NCBI GenBank assembly: GCA_947561715.1
Contig: OX387203.1
Location: forward strand, 17,050,001 to 17,114,000
Direction: 5' to 3'
Length of the DNA: 64,000 nucleotides
From: Ascidia mentula
Lineage: Eukaryota > Chordata > Ascidiacea > Phlebobranchia > Ascidiidae
Shown here: positions 11,401 to 24,123 of the stretch, piece by piece
Numbering within the stretch: position 1 is the stretch's first letter
Layout of the letters: every line of letters starts with the position of its first letter
Translations under genes and position numbers: made by a program
The notes under the pieces: generated by a model
Seen by the model: the letters and a program-made list of their open reading frames with translations, nothing else
Database searches by the model: none
What the model was told of the DNA's origin: nothing

Positions 11401-14062
11401 GGTTGCTATGGTATTAGCTTAATGCGCATCTTTTTTAAATATAGCTGTCCCCACAACTTTGAACCGAATTTATTCCTTGAGACTATGCAGTGGTTTAAGA
11501 ACTTGAATGTTGAAATAAGATTCTGATCATTTATCATGGGCTTGATTTTTTAAGATAAATGTTAAAGAAAAGCTATTGTGAGTTTGCAATTGAATTAAAG
11601 TCAAGTTACAGCGGGTTGATGTTGAACAAAACAGGGTTGCGTTGGACGGATACGCGATATTCAAAGTTAGCATCGCAATTATATTCTATCTACAAGATAC
11701 AACTTACCGTTGACGTTTTAGGAAATACCGTTGTTTATTTTTTATCAACGTCCGCTGTACTAATATGTATTGTTTGATTGAGTTCGATGTGGCGTGAGAA
11801 TACTTATTTATGGAAAAGCAATTTCAGTTTAGTCCAAACAGCTGACTATGTCTTGTGAAAATAGGGTTGTATTGGTACCTACAACTGATCAAGAAAAAAG
11901 CTTCCCGGAATCCTTAACCAAGCAAACTATTAACTTTTGTAAATGACAAGTTCGTTGACTTCGATATACCAGGCATCAGCAGTATCCCCAAACACGACAG
12001 AATTAAGTAAAAAAGATACAAACTAACATACAGATCTAACGAAATCCTGTCTGTTCAAAACTGTAAAATAGAAACACAAACAACCGTGGCACTGTGAGCT
12101 CATATTCAGTCTTTGTGTGCCATAAATATTCGCAATTGATTCTTTCGTATTGGTACAGAAAACAACCATTGATCTTCAGCTCGCAAATTGTTCACTCCCA
12201 GACATGATATTCAGTCAATTCAAGATTTACCAAGAATATTTTGCGCAGGATTTTATTGCAAGCGCGTATTTGCGTTGGTAGATGTTATTTTATTTAAAAA
12301 AAATATTTTGATGCGACTTACATTATTTCCATTGAAGTCAAAACTAACCAAACAATCAGCAACTGTGAATTTATTTCAATACTGAAGATTTGTATTTGAA
12401 TAATTTCTTTTGCGAAAGAAACCCACATTCTTCTGTTTTAAAACCAATCCCAATTAAAACAATGTGAATGATACTTTTAAAGTTTCCTTAAATAATTTCG
12501 TCAATGATTTCAATTTTATGTATTTCCGCATGCCATGTACGTTATTTGAGATACTGAATATTACGATCGGCTTTGTAGCCAAGCATAGGTGGAACCCCAT
12601 CTGTCGTACATCTGTCCAACTATATCAAAGTAAAAAAAGCTGACGAACATCTGTGAAAAAAGCCAGTTGACGTTAGCGACATCCGTGAATTCGTCATATT
12701 GGGTGGCAAACACTATCGGAAACTCTCATCCTACAAAAAAAGTGTTTGACGCACAGTAAATGCATCATGCAAAAATATTTCTATTGCAACTACTTTTGTA
12801 TATTTCGGTGCCAACTAATTACTCACCTGCAACACTGTCCCACTAGTAGGAAATTTTGGTACCGGTTAAGAACTGATATAGCAGATTTAAAACCATTTTG
12901 TATTCTAGCTAGAGTTTACTAAATGAAGGATTTAAAGTAAGGATCAAAATCCTGGTGATTACTGCCCTTTCCGTACACACACAATAGCACTTGCGTATTG
13001 TTCGAATGTTTTCCCAATTTAAAACTAAATTTTGATCAAGAATTCATGGCTAATGAAAGAATACTTTCAAGAATTTTTTTCATTATTGTTTTCTGCAAAA
13101 AAAAGGAATCTTTTCAAAAAAAAGGAATCGTTAACACTAGCAGCAACAAAGCCAATGCAACGGAGCTGTTGTTGATCCAGGCATGATTGCTGAAGATTAA
13201 AAAAACAAAAACGTAATGTTTGCAAAAATCTAAGTATCGTTGAAATTAGATTATTTTGTAAAAACTCTGTTAAACAAAAAGGCTTCGGTAAAAAACTGTG
13301 ACAAAATGGACAATCATGTTGTCCTGCATGCTCCATGTTTAAGGTTTTTGCATAATAGTTTTATTACACGTGTTTTCATTGCATTCACCACATAATATAT
13401 GTTGTTCCATAACTAATTTTGACCATTTACATCTGTACTGCAGAAACTTTCTGACATAAATCCAAGACAACCCAAAACTACAGCCAAGATAGCCGGAAAA
13501 TCATACGAAGATGCTCAACTTCAAAGTGTTTTCAGCTCTTCTGAGAAAAAACAAGCGAAATATTTTGTTGTCGTATTTTTTGTTGTTGTTTTTTTCCAAA
13601 AGTTACCTTTAAAAGATGTTTTGTGTTTATTAGTGTTCTGTAAACAAGTTGAAATATGAAAATATTTTGGCAGGAATTACATAAAAAGTGTTTTTATATA
13701 TTTTTTGAAGGCATGTACAGTCGAAACAACTCAATTGTATAAGGTAAACCGTTATTCGAGTGTCCGCGTTTGTAAATATCGTCCTCTTTTTGAAAGTTAT
13801 AAAACATATGTCAAGCAAGGACCTCATGTGATTTGGATATTTGACGTGACACCATTTGTAAAACCAGAATGCAATAAACCTTTTTTCTATCCGAAATTGA
13901 TGCAATGGCAATAATAACTTCTTCTATAGCGTTGTACTTAGTGTTGAGTAGCTAATGTTGGTTTTGACTTAACTTAAAAGACAAACTGACATTATTTTGA
14001 AAAACAATTCGACCAATCAGTGTTTCATTGCGCAAACAAACGCATTTAAATAAAAACAATCT
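8423..14062. other. Gene-poor spacer between the two SLC22 copies
   Basis: No complete gene is supported. CACGTG E-box hexamers occur at about 9152, 9382 and 9532, which could belong to the upstream control region of SLC22 copy A. One isolated exon candidate is listed separately. The open frames at 9987-10259, 11320-11777, 12188-12385 and 12998-13336 show no domain, codon signature or splice partner. No repeats of note were seen by eye apart from poly-A/T tracts. Confidence 0.4.
9662..9885 (-). CDS. Orphan exon candidate, unknown gene
   Basis: A 224-bp open stretch bounded by an acceptor (CTAG|GCAAAG at 9886) and a strong donor (CTG|GTAAGT at 9661), phase 1 to phase 0. It encodes a helical-looking peptide with charged residues (NINRKELRERVMETDRKYSS) then a hydrophobic run (NAANVVVFVREFL). 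I do not recognise the family. No flanking exons were identified with confidence; a short GT-bounded open segment near 9452-9511 could follow it but has a poor acceptor. It may be an exon of a small gene or a chance open frame. Confidence 0.25.
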
Positions 14063-17000
14063 TCAAAGTTTGTGTCCGAGTTCACTGAGTATTTCACTTT
14101 CTTCTTCATCGTGGAATCTAGAAAACAAAACGCGATGAATTAAAATGCAAATGTTTACAAAATAAACAAAAAAAAATAAAAATGTAGCAACAAAAATTAT
14201 TTTATCAGAAGCACATCTAAATTTAATCAGTAACACAGAAACATATCCATGGATGGTTTCACTCTTTTACAACATTTGCTGTTGCAGAAGTCAATTGCCT
14301 CCAACATACAAACATGTATAAACAAGGGTGTGTACACTGCGGGGCTAATTGGCTAATTGACGCTAAAATTAAACAACATTTCATAATGCGCAGTAATGTT
14401 TCATGCAATGGCATGATTGGCAGGATCGCCCCACTGCGCAGGTCCTTGCTTGGCGATCACAGCTATCGTATCGCGATCATGAGGCAAGCCCAGACATTGC
14501 AACTTTTTCCTGACAAGTCGGTGCGAGATCTAAAAAAGCTCGCCCAACGCACTACCGGTTGCCTGGCAAGTTGTGCGTTTGCGCACCTGTGTGCTTTGGC
14601 CACACCCCCGTGAAACCAGGAGCTCAGTTGGTAGTATATACCCCGTGAAACCAGGAGCTCAGTTGGTAGAACGTTGGGCCTGGTTAGCCCAGGGTCGTGA
14701 GTTCAAATCTCACCGGGAGCTTGGCTGCAATGTCTTGGCTGCGAATCCTGTAACCTAATCACATTACATACTGTTTAGGGAGTTTAAACATCCGCTGGGG
14801 CAAAGACCCATCCAGTTTCTTCCTATAAAACATTTCTGCTTCTGGAAACGTCATCATCAGTTCATGGTCTTTGGTTTCAACAAGAGTTGAAGCTACCAGA
14901 GCTCCAAGCAAAGAAATCAATCCAAAAATTATCTGCAACAAAAACCATCTATTTTTCAGCCTAACTATTCATCTGTGTTCCTAAACATTCAACATCATTG
15001 TCACATGACTACCATAGCATGCCCCCTCACTTACTTGAGTCAACCATGGGATGGTATATTGCAACTGAATGGTCCATGGTGTAATAATGGTTCCAATCCT
15101 ACCAGCCATTGATGAAAGACCAAGTGCTGTTGTTCTGCAGAATTGAAAATATAACTTTAGAACTTCCCTGACATTTTGAGCGAAATTTCCAAAGTCACGG
15201 TGAGGTTTAAGCATTTGCTGGTCAAGTTATCCAGAAAACTTAACATTTTACTAAAACCGCCATAGTCTATACGTCATTAGATGTATATTTCGTCCATACT
15301 ATACTCTTATATAGTATATATAATAAGGTGGAAATGTTCAGGGCCAAATTGCAACAGAATGGGAAATGATTCTCAGAATCAATTCTCAAGTACTATACTT
15401 TTAAGCAGATTTGAAGCAGTTTAACCATTAGAGATTCCTTAGGGCTGATCACAAACAAGGCACATTCCTTAGGGCTGATCAAAAAACAAGGCAACCATAA
15501 TAAGTTAATAACATGCCATCAGGATTCAGCGTTAAGTTACCCCCACTCCATTTTTACTCTTATTCTTGGTTGGTGCAATGTATATACTTATGCCACTTGT
15601 CATTATTTGCCTTACGGTCTACAGAGCCCTAATCCACCACAGGTTCAGACCGTAGACCAGTGTATCTGGGGACGTACGGTAAGTTCAAATTCCACCGGTA
15701 GTGGCTGATTTGTGGCTTTGATACGGTATTGAATGTGAACATAACCCAATTAACTGATCTTCATTGATTTTACTAAATTAGAACGTAAAGTTTACAAAGG
15801 AAAATTAACTAAGGATTTCTTACCGGGAGAAGGGGAACTAAAATTTTCCTTCGAGGGGGAAAAAGTAAGGGTGGTTCGAATATTATCAAGGGATTAATGA
15901 AGGAATGAAACAAAATTACGGGATTCTTTAACTAAACGTTTCGAATCGGAAATATTGAGGGATTTATTTTAACTTTAAGAGATAACCAAAAATCAAGGGG
16001 GTTGTTGAACGGTTATGTGAAGCTGGGATTTATTCTAATAGTTCCACCACCACAATCTCATAATGTGAAGAAACAATATTTAATGAACTCACCTCCCATT
16101 TGTTGGAAACATTTCAGCCGTGTGAACGAATATGAGACCGAAACACATGCTTACACCGAACCGACCAATCAGAGCTAGAATTGTGGCAAACATGAGGAGA
16201 CCTACGAACAAGACCGACTGTAAGATCGATTAAGATAAAAAGATAAATTAAAACCTACTCCGAAACAAAGTTAACATTGCCAAACTAAGATCCTTAAATT
16301 CCGTTGCTAAAATTGTTTATTTTTTTTGTTGTGTGTGGCGTAGTTACCATGTTGCTTAATAGCTGCAATCTATATTCAACTTACATGCTGTACTTAAATG
16401 ATCCAGGACAATGGCGTTGCCTGTTAACATTGCCTCGTGCTTATAGTTTAGCAACTACTGATTGCAATTTATTGATGAACATTCTACAATGGACAGCGTA
16501 GTTTTTAGTTGATCGGTCGTAAAACAGTTCAGTAAATTATCGTTTCGCGATGTCTAAACATGGTTTCCACAATTGTCTACAAAAAGTAAAAAACATTATA
16601 GTTTTTGGTATAATTGCCGCGTCTCGTCACTTATTTCTGCGATACACATGTGTTCTATGTTCTGGTGAAAGGATTACAAACAGATTCCAAAGTGCACCGA
16701 AGGATTCGGTTGTCAGTCCGCATTTGTTTCGCGCAAGTTTCAGATTGTCCGTTGCAATAACCTGGCTACGATGTTATCGTACTTACCATGATTGTCGTCA
16801 GCAAGTTGGACGACCAAGGTGGATGCAAGACAAGCTACACCAGCCATACTGAGTGTAAACACTTCAACTTTCACTGCACCAAACTTTCCGATGACGTAGA
16901 TCCCTGTCGTACAAGCCACTGTCTCCATCGCGCCACCTAGCGCATTGTTTACAAATGGATCGCCGGCCAAAGATCCACTGTTCAAGGTCAGTCCGTAATA

Positions 17001-20000
17001 AACCAAGCTGTATAAATATTGTAATTAGGTTCAGAAATGGCTTGGCCACCATAACACAGCAATGGAGCACGTGCTCTTGAAAAGGATTGACGCAAAATTA
17101 ATCGGAAAATGGAAAAGATTATTCTGAGATGAAATAAAATACAATTTGTGATGTCAAGCGATATCTTGTTAAATTCTTAAGCTTGTTAGTAGCCTACACT
17201 TGAATGAGATGAATATTTCATCGATTGAATATCTAACGTTTGCTTACCTGGTTACAAACCACACAAACATGTTGCATATTATGAGAAGCCTCGAGTAGGG
17301 ACGTTTGAATATTTCCTTGATTGTGTTCAAACTTTTGTTCGGGGTCTATAGCGTGAAAAAAATTAACAATGATTTTGTTAAACTAAACTCCAAGTTGAAA
17401 AATGACGCCAACATTTTTGTCTTGTTTCTTGCAATCTTCAATCATTGCTTCCCATGTTTTATCCGGGAAAGTTTTTCCAGATTTTTTTGCAATTTTTTTG
17501 CAGACTTTCTTCGACTGGTTTAGGCTTCCCCGTGCAAACAACCATCTGCAGATAAAATATAATATAATCCGAACTGTGTATCTAACAGTGGCCCTGTATG
17601 CATCTTTCTATTGTTAATTTCTGGATCGTTTGAGAAATTTGATTTTTTTGTGCACAGAAACACACTGTGATCACGTGACAATTGTGGCATATTTGTCAAA
17701 ATATTCCAATTAAGTTTGTGAGAATTCATTTTTGTTTGGCTTGGGAACAAATTTAAAACAAATCCATCAATTGACTTGTTGCAAGCTTTGTTACCTCGGA
17801 GATTTGGGAAGCAGGAATGAGTAAAGTAAGATTGGAATCAACATGATGAGAGTGTAAGCCCGTTGCAAGTCTCTCCATTTCCTCCAATAAAATGCAAAAC
17901 CACTCAAAAACATGCAACCCAAACCAAATGTTGAGTTGAAGAGAAGAGTTACTGCCAATCTCCAAGATGGTGGACTTATTTCGGAAACTAAAAACAAACA
18001 TAAAAATGAAATAATGTACTGATGAACATTCAATGAACGTTTTGTAAGATAATAGCGACGTTTTCTTTTTTAAAGTTATTTTGCTGTTTTAATTTGCTAT
18101 GCGGTGTGTGAGGTGAACAATATATTAAGAATTGCATGTGGTCGACAAGTTCTGAATCCGTATATCCTGGAACCCCTTTCGATGACGTCATAGCAGTTGC
18201 GGACCATTTGAACTTACCATATGTAAATGTCGACATGATTGTTGGAAAGAAAAATATGATTTCCGTAGCCCTCAATATAGAGAATACGTATACGTTGGGT
18301 GAATATGATGCGGAGACTCCCAATATGAGGGCGAGAATCAACCCAACTCGATTTGTAAACAATCTTCCAAACCTACAACAAATTACTTTGCCGGTTTTTG
18401 AACTGCATTTTGTTTCTTGTTTTCTCATACCGGGATTTGAAAACAGGATTTTCTGGACACGAATCGAGGAACACAACTTTGGTAAAATAGAGAATAGATT
18501 TTAAAATAGACTGATATTCTGGCATAAAATTAACGTACTGTATTCTCGACGTTTCGTCTGGCATACGGCGGATTTGTCAATGACAAAGAATAGTGCGTAT
18601 ATTTTCCGGCAGTATACGACAATTTGTTGTAAATTGTTGCACTTAGTGCAGAGTGTTTTTTTTTGCCTTCGTCACGTGATTTGATAAGCAGTGTTAACGT
18701 GTACTTTGTTCTTTTTGCGCTTCTGAATGTTGCTGTGTGGTTTACGTTTGAAATGTGGTATCAAACCCTGATGAAGTCTAGCCGTATGGCAGACGAAACG
18801 TCGATAGAATACAGTACGTTAACTTTGTACCAGAAGATCAGCCTATTTTAAATTGTAATATGCGTGGCAGCAACAGTAGTACAATACAAAAATTCACCTA
18901 GGAACTTAATGCGATAGTGTTTGATGGAGTTGATTGGCATGTGTATGTAGGCTACCCTACTTGATTTCTAACACTTTAAATAGGTAAAAGGGTGCATTCC
19001 CGTTATTGCGGTAAAAGTTAAAGAAAACGATTTAGGATTTGGAAAATACGCCATCTTTTATTTTTTGAGAGCTTTGCACAACACGGCCTGGTGGCCATTT
19101 AACATCCAGTGCAGGTTGTCGCATCTAAAGCAACCTTTTCAAAACTTTACGTGTATTTTCTATTTTTTTTCCAATAAATTGCAGTTTCTAATCTTACCTT
19201 CTTATGTCAAACCAAATGTTTAAGCTATGCACAACTTAGGTACAATTTCAAACAGGCCACTTGATTTTATAATATAGGTTTATAATAAAGGAAAGATTAG
19301 GAACTCTTGAGTAGCCACAATAATGTATGTCAAGCGGAAATCTTCTTCGTGTGATTGTCAATTTGTAGGCATGGAAACCGCTAGTCCGTGACGTATGACG
19401 CATGATAAACCAGATAAAAAAACTACTCAAATCGCAGCATAAAACTTTTAAAATTCCGATGTGCTCAATGGTAGTTTAAATTAAAGTAAAACAAAAACTA
19501 ATCGTGGCAAGTGATGCAAAGGATATTTTCCATTTCATGTTAGTGTTGCAACACTCACCTGTCCGATATAACTCCTCCCATCACTGAACCAAGCGCAACA
19601 CCGATAAAAAACATGGAGGTTGAAAATGAAACGAGGGAATATCTTTCACACGCGAGATCCCACTGAAAAAGTAGAGACGATTTTTCACATCAATAATTGC
19701 AAGATCAGCGAGTTTTAAGACATTAGAAAAGTATTTGGGTTGCTCAGTGTATTGGAGTTAAAAATAATTCATATAACAAATAATTTCTTACTTCTGTAAC
19801 TATAGTTTCGTCGTAGTGTGTTCTGTCGTAAATATAACCATCTGGACATGCGGTTTTGCCGATAACTTCGGATGAGTTCAAGCAAGTAGGTACGGATATA
19901 TTGGATGAGCACCAACTGTCGTTGATCAAGTTTCGATGACATCTGTCCGGTTCCTAGTTTTGTAAAAATTTTTAGGCAACATTATTTTTCTCTAATCCGT

Positions 20001-20683
20001 CAGAAAATCATATGCTCAATGCAGTGGTGGAGAAAGTTTTTTCTTAGGAAACTTTTTCAAGGTTTTGCAACGAACTGGGGATTATTTACATTACTTGGCT
20101 TTTTTGTTGGAGAATAAAAACGGAAGCCATATTTATGTTGAATCGCGTTCAGTTAAAATAAAATTATAGCTAATTTATTAACCTCAGTGACGTCATTCCA
20201 AGGAACAAACTTAAAGGAGATGACGTCATCAGCTAATTGAGAATATTGGGTCGAGTTGTCGTAAGGATCTACGTAACATCGCGATGGGGGAACTCCCGCT
20301 GTATTGGTCGTAAATTCGTCATTAGAAATATTTGGTTTCTTGTGGAAACCGGGCAAAATTTAACAATGGATTTGAGTATTTATTATTTTCAAATGAGGTT
20401 TACTTTAATTTGCTCACACAGAAAAGCGTTTTATGTAAAACTAAAAGATAACCAAAATTAATGTGTTAAAATTATTCATCAAAGCAACTGATGGCTGTTC
20501 AATGCAAGGTTGGAGATGCCATTGATGTAGGAGAAATAATTAAAACTGTTTTTTACCGAGAAAAACAGAAGCAGTCATAATTCCCGATGAGGAAATGTTG
20601 AACGACAATCCAGCCATCACTATAAACAGAGCGTACCAACTTTTCCCCACTATTTCTTCAGTGAGTTTGTCAAAAGAAGTCAT
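14063..20683 (-). CDS. SLC22-family organic ion transporter, copy B
   Basis: Thirteen exons: 20683-20557, 20298-20183, 19953-19792, 19662-19559, 18372-18218, 17987-17795, 17545-17413, 17345-17248, 17007-16787, 16201-16093, 15134-15035, 14932-14772, 14117-14063. The product is 577 aa. Exons 1-12 have exactly the lengths and phases of copy A; only the last exon differs (55 versus 67 bp), giving a different acidic tail. Same MFS architecture: TM1 in exon 1, glycosylated first extracellular loop, the TM2-3 signature ending in DRFGR (169-173), and SPRWLFARG (284-292). All 12 introns have GT donors here, including the exon 5 site where copy A has GC. Introns are longer than in copy A and hold repeats: a tRNA-like SINE in intron 12 and a hammerhead-like inverted pair in intron 4. 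The start ATG matches that of copy A (MTSFDKLTEE versus MISFDKLTEE). Substrate unknown. Confidence 0.9.
14441..14760 (+). repeat. tRNA-derived SINE-like repeat
   Basis: The segment 14651-14720 looks like a decayed tRNA: A-box-like AGCTCAGTTGGTAGA, an anticodon stem TGGGC/GCCCA with a 7-nt loop reading GGT (Thr-like), and a perfect T-arm GTGAG-TTCAAAT-CTCAC. The acceptor stem does not pair and the D-stem is broken, so this is a pseudo-tRNA rather than a working gene. The 5' part of the tRNA-like unit (14606-14634) is duplicated at 14641-14669. The block 14441-14467 recurs with one mismatch at 27480-27506, and the T-arm block recurs at 57208-57234, so the sequence is dispersed. It lies in intron 12 of SLC22 copy B, around the exon 12 donor side. 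Confidence 0.55.
15434..15493. repeat. Short tandem duplication (about 31 bp, two copies)
   Basis: ATTCCTTAGGGCTGATCA plus a following CAAGGCA-type tail occurs twice head to tail, inside intron 10 of SLC22 copy B. No function is evident. Confidence 0.6.
18509..18850. repeat. Inverted pair of Penelope-type repeats with hammerhead-like core
   Basis: Two related copies of about 75-85 bp face each other. The right copy (+) has CTGATGA at 18768-18774 and GAAA at 18795-18798. Between them is a stem of GTCT/AGAC plus GCC/GGC closed by GTAT. After GAAA comes a second hairpin (ACGT...ACGT) ending in GTT at 18828-18830. Arms TGGTA (18756-18760) and CAAA (18762-18765) pair with TTTG and TACCA (18834-18842). 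This is the layout of a type I hammerhead ribozyme. The left copy (-) keeps GAAA (complement at 18552-18555) but has lost CTGATGA. It sits in intron 4 of SLC22 copy B. Penelope-like elements are known to carry hammerhead motifs in their terminal repeats; assignment to that family is inference. Confidence 0.55.
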
Positions 20684-21220
20684 TTTTTACGTTCTATAAT
20701 ATCCTAATCATAAAAAAAGCTTTTCTGTGTAAAGCTGAAAATATCGATCATATAATTTTTCACAGTGAAAATCACTTTTCGTGAGGCTCTCTCGAGTTGT
20801 TGATTGGTCAACGTTATCTGCCCAACACTTCATATCACGAAGGAAAAGTCTTCTTGACACGATAAACGTGCAACCTGTTTTCAGGCATTCGTAGCAGAAA
20901 CGAGGCCAGCACAGCGAAGAAAAACACTCTTTTTCTTGTCTAGTCAGACATCAGGTAAAACAAGTCATCCCGAACGAAACAGTGAGTAAACCTGCTTGAC
21001 AGCTGGCTTTAAGATTCGCCGATTTCGTTTTCTTGTTCGATAAAAAAATAGACCAAAGAAATCAACACTGCTCGGAAATAGCCGACAAATCTGCCCTTGC
21101 AAGCCTGCATATCCTCTCGAGTATATTTCAGTAGGTTTCCTAATTTTTATCCTTTGATGTTGAAATAATTACAATGGAGAAAAAGGTAAACTTGCATTAA
21201 GAAAAATTCCTTTTATTCTT

Positions 21221-21257
21221 CGGCGATACCCCCTTTTTTTTGAAGGGGGTATCGCCG
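21221..21257. repeat. Perfect 15-bp inverted repeat (hairpin)
   Basis: CGGCGATACCCCCTT (21221-21235), a 7-nt T-rich loop, then its exact complement (21243-21257). GC-rich arms in an AT-rich background; possibly the remnant of a transposon end or a cruciform. Confidence 0.7.
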
Positions 21258-22943
21258 GTATTTGACAACAAGTAACCTAGAAAACCTCACCACTGTCACA
21301 AACTCATTGAATACCGGTAGGATAAGCTTGAATGCCACTAGTTCTTCCAGTCTGAATCAATTGGAGCGTGGCGGGTGCAAATGGTCGGAATCTCCAATTT
21401 TAGTGAAGCGTCAAACCAACACATTTCACAAAGCAAAACTTGGCGAACAAATTTGGCCGAAAAAAAGTTAATAACCCTAACAAATAAACCTTATTTCCTG
21501 ATACCGAAATAAACGGAGAAGCCAATATTCCAATTTAGGATATTATTTTTGAATTTTTTTTGCATGCTACGTTTATTCTTACCAAGTTACAAATTCTATG
21601 TAGTGTTGGTAATTCACAGTGGGTTTACAAGTTGGAGTCATCTTTTTTGCACTTTAAACATCAACACAATCTGCATCAGCGGCCACCTTTCTTGCTATCA
21701 TCGACCATTGTTTAAAATTCTACAACGAAATCGCCCTCTACATGTTTTAATCAGCCTGCTGATTTAATATGTTCTAATGTGGTTCGTCTCCAGGAGTCTG
21801 TACTTTAATTCCTACTTAACGGATTGACGTTGGCTGCAAAATCGCCACAAAGTGGAAAAGCTTTTGTCTGCTTAGTTAGCCAACAAGACGGTCGTCTGAT
21901 TCAATATAATTTGTTTACTAAGCGTAGCCTTTACGGTGGTATCAGTTTTCGATCGCACAGTCACGCAAAACTATATGGCGGTCTAAGGAGGACATTGAAA
22001 AGCATACATTTCCTGCAAAAACTCAACACTCAAACTCGTCCCTCAGTTGTACAAATACCCAAAATCGCCACCACTGCGTAAAATCGTTGAAGATGAATCA
22101 GGGTCACATTTTTAATAGTTGTTAAATGCGATGTTAATTCCAGTGACCATTTTCTGCTCTTTCAACGCAGCAACAAAAGTCTGCAGTCTACGTCGAACAG
22201 ATTATTGTACATTATTAGTGTTTATGAATGCTAACTGCACTCCGTGAATTTGCCTCAGAGCAAATACAGTTTTTAACATAATGAGGATAGACTTTGATTT
22301 GGCATTTGATCTTGTAAACTTCGATATTGTAGAATCATAATCAAACGAAAAACTAGGAAAAGAAAATGCCCGGCAATTTTAAACGAACGGTCGAGTGGCA
22401 AAACCAACACTGAACGATGGAAAAAGTGGAATAGTTTGTATCTCCTTGCGTGCGTAATGACAGACACTTCGTCCACCAGCGTCACCCCGATTTATTATAT
22501 CAGATATATACCATTATGCAACATATACGATTACGATTAACCAATATCCGTTGCAGAACTACACAACCGCAGCTTTTTGCCGGCACTCCGCTGTTAGAGA
22601 TGTGTTAGAAAAGAAAAAGATGTGATTACACTTCAAAATTGTGTTCGCTCTAATCTGGTACAAGCGCCAAATCGTTTACATTCAAACCACAAAACATATT
22701 CATACAAGCGATAAACATGAACGTCTAAAAAGCAACACAAGGGTTTTGCAGTTACAGGTGTTTCACCATAACACCGTGCAAATTTCAACGCAATAATGTA
22801 TAGGTCTGACATATTACAACCAGGTTTACAACCAAGTAGATTTTTTAAACTGTTTCAAATAGTTGTTACCGAACAGAACTAATTTGATTTGATTTGGTGC
22901 TAATTAGGTGCAAAAAACTTGCAGTTAATTACACAGAACAGAA

Positions 22944-23005
22944 AGACCGAAAACTAATATGTTAACCATACTAAATATTATTATATTTTTTTAGGTTTTC
23001 GGTCT
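22944..23005. repeat. 11-bp inverted repeat around AT-rich centre
   Basis: AGACCGAAAAC at 22944-22954 and its complement at 22995-23005 flank 40 bp of AT-rich DNA. Possibly a tiny MITE remnant. Confidence 0.4.
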
Positions 23006-24123
23006 TCCGTTTTACCATCGAATTAAGATTTGCCAACCTACAAGCTTTTGACTACTGTGAAAAGCAAATAAGTGGAGAATCTCGTGTCGAAATACGCCCG
23101 AACATGATACCAATTCTTACAACTTGCCAACTTCTGTATGAAAAACCTTTTTATTCTAACAAACCTCACTTGCTGTAAATTGCACTCCAAGTCTAAACAT
23201 TTTAACTTTCAAGGAGTTTCTATCAAATGTAGAGTCTGTCGCAGTGTAACAACGTATAAAGGTGGCGGTTGCAAAAAGAAAAAAAATTCTTCTGTTTGTT
23301 AAGACTGCGATTCGAAGATCGTGGGGTTTGTAGGTTTAGTGCAACACAAGAAAATGCGAAACACGACGGAGTGTGGATTAAAGTCACAAATTGTGATTTA
23401 ACAAAACAATTAAAATGAGCAGTTGGTAAAGTGGTGACAGTAATCTGATTTAAACAGGCATTCACGGTCCACTGTAATTCTGGACATTGTAGTGGACCCA
23501 GAAAGCGTTGAAATGATGCTCCAGTGCACACATAGAGAGAGATACAATACAATGTTCAGCATGACAACCTGATAATTTATCTCACAGAAGATACACAAAA
23601 TATTTTAGGTGAAACATAACGCAAGAGCCCAGCGATCCCTCGACAACCAAATGTAATGCGACCTTGGTGATATGCAGTTCAACATCCAGCTGATCAGTTT
23701 GTCATTCTGCTAATTCGAATTTAACTCCTGCTCATTATCGAAAAGTTAATGGCATTAACGTTTTTGTGAGACTGCAACGGTGCAACTAAACTTACAGTTA
23801 CACTGTGCACTGCTGTCTACAGCCCAATATCCCTATGTGGGCTGGCCTTACGTTTCCTTTTATTCGAATGCGCTCAAAATATGATTATTTATACATGAAA
23901 AAAGGTTTTGTGCAGTGCGGTGTCATATTGTCATTTTAGCAAACACCATTTGTTTGAAAGATGTTCTCACTCCCACCTCGTAAATCAGAAAAGTTGTCGG
24001 CGTTCAAATTCAGTTTCTAACAACTAGGATTTCCTATTTTCTTGGTTCGTTTTTTTTGTTGTTGATTTGTTTGTGAAACTACTCTGTATTTTGTATAACT
24101 ACACTGTATTATTTACAGAAGTA

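Larger units (their letters stand above)
20684..24123. other. Intergenic stretch between SLC22 copy B and MMADHC
   Basis: Divergent intergenic region of 3.4 kb. No gene is supported; the open frames at 21262-21471, 21549-21767, 21824-22081 and 23223-23552 have no recognisable domain or splice context. It contains two short inverted repeats (21221-21257 and 22944-23005). An acceptor-like TTTACAG at 24112-24118 directly precedes the MMADHC start. Confidence 0.4.

Noticed and set aside
14651..14720. Possible tRNA-Thr gene
   Set aside because: The anticodon and T-arms look right, but the acceptor stem does not pair, the D-stem is broken, and the unit is partly duplicated and dispersed; better read as SINE.
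24067..24123. Upstream in-frame ATG for MMADHC
   Set aside because: It precedes a TTTACAG acceptor and adds an unlikely hydrophobic stretch before a good presequence.
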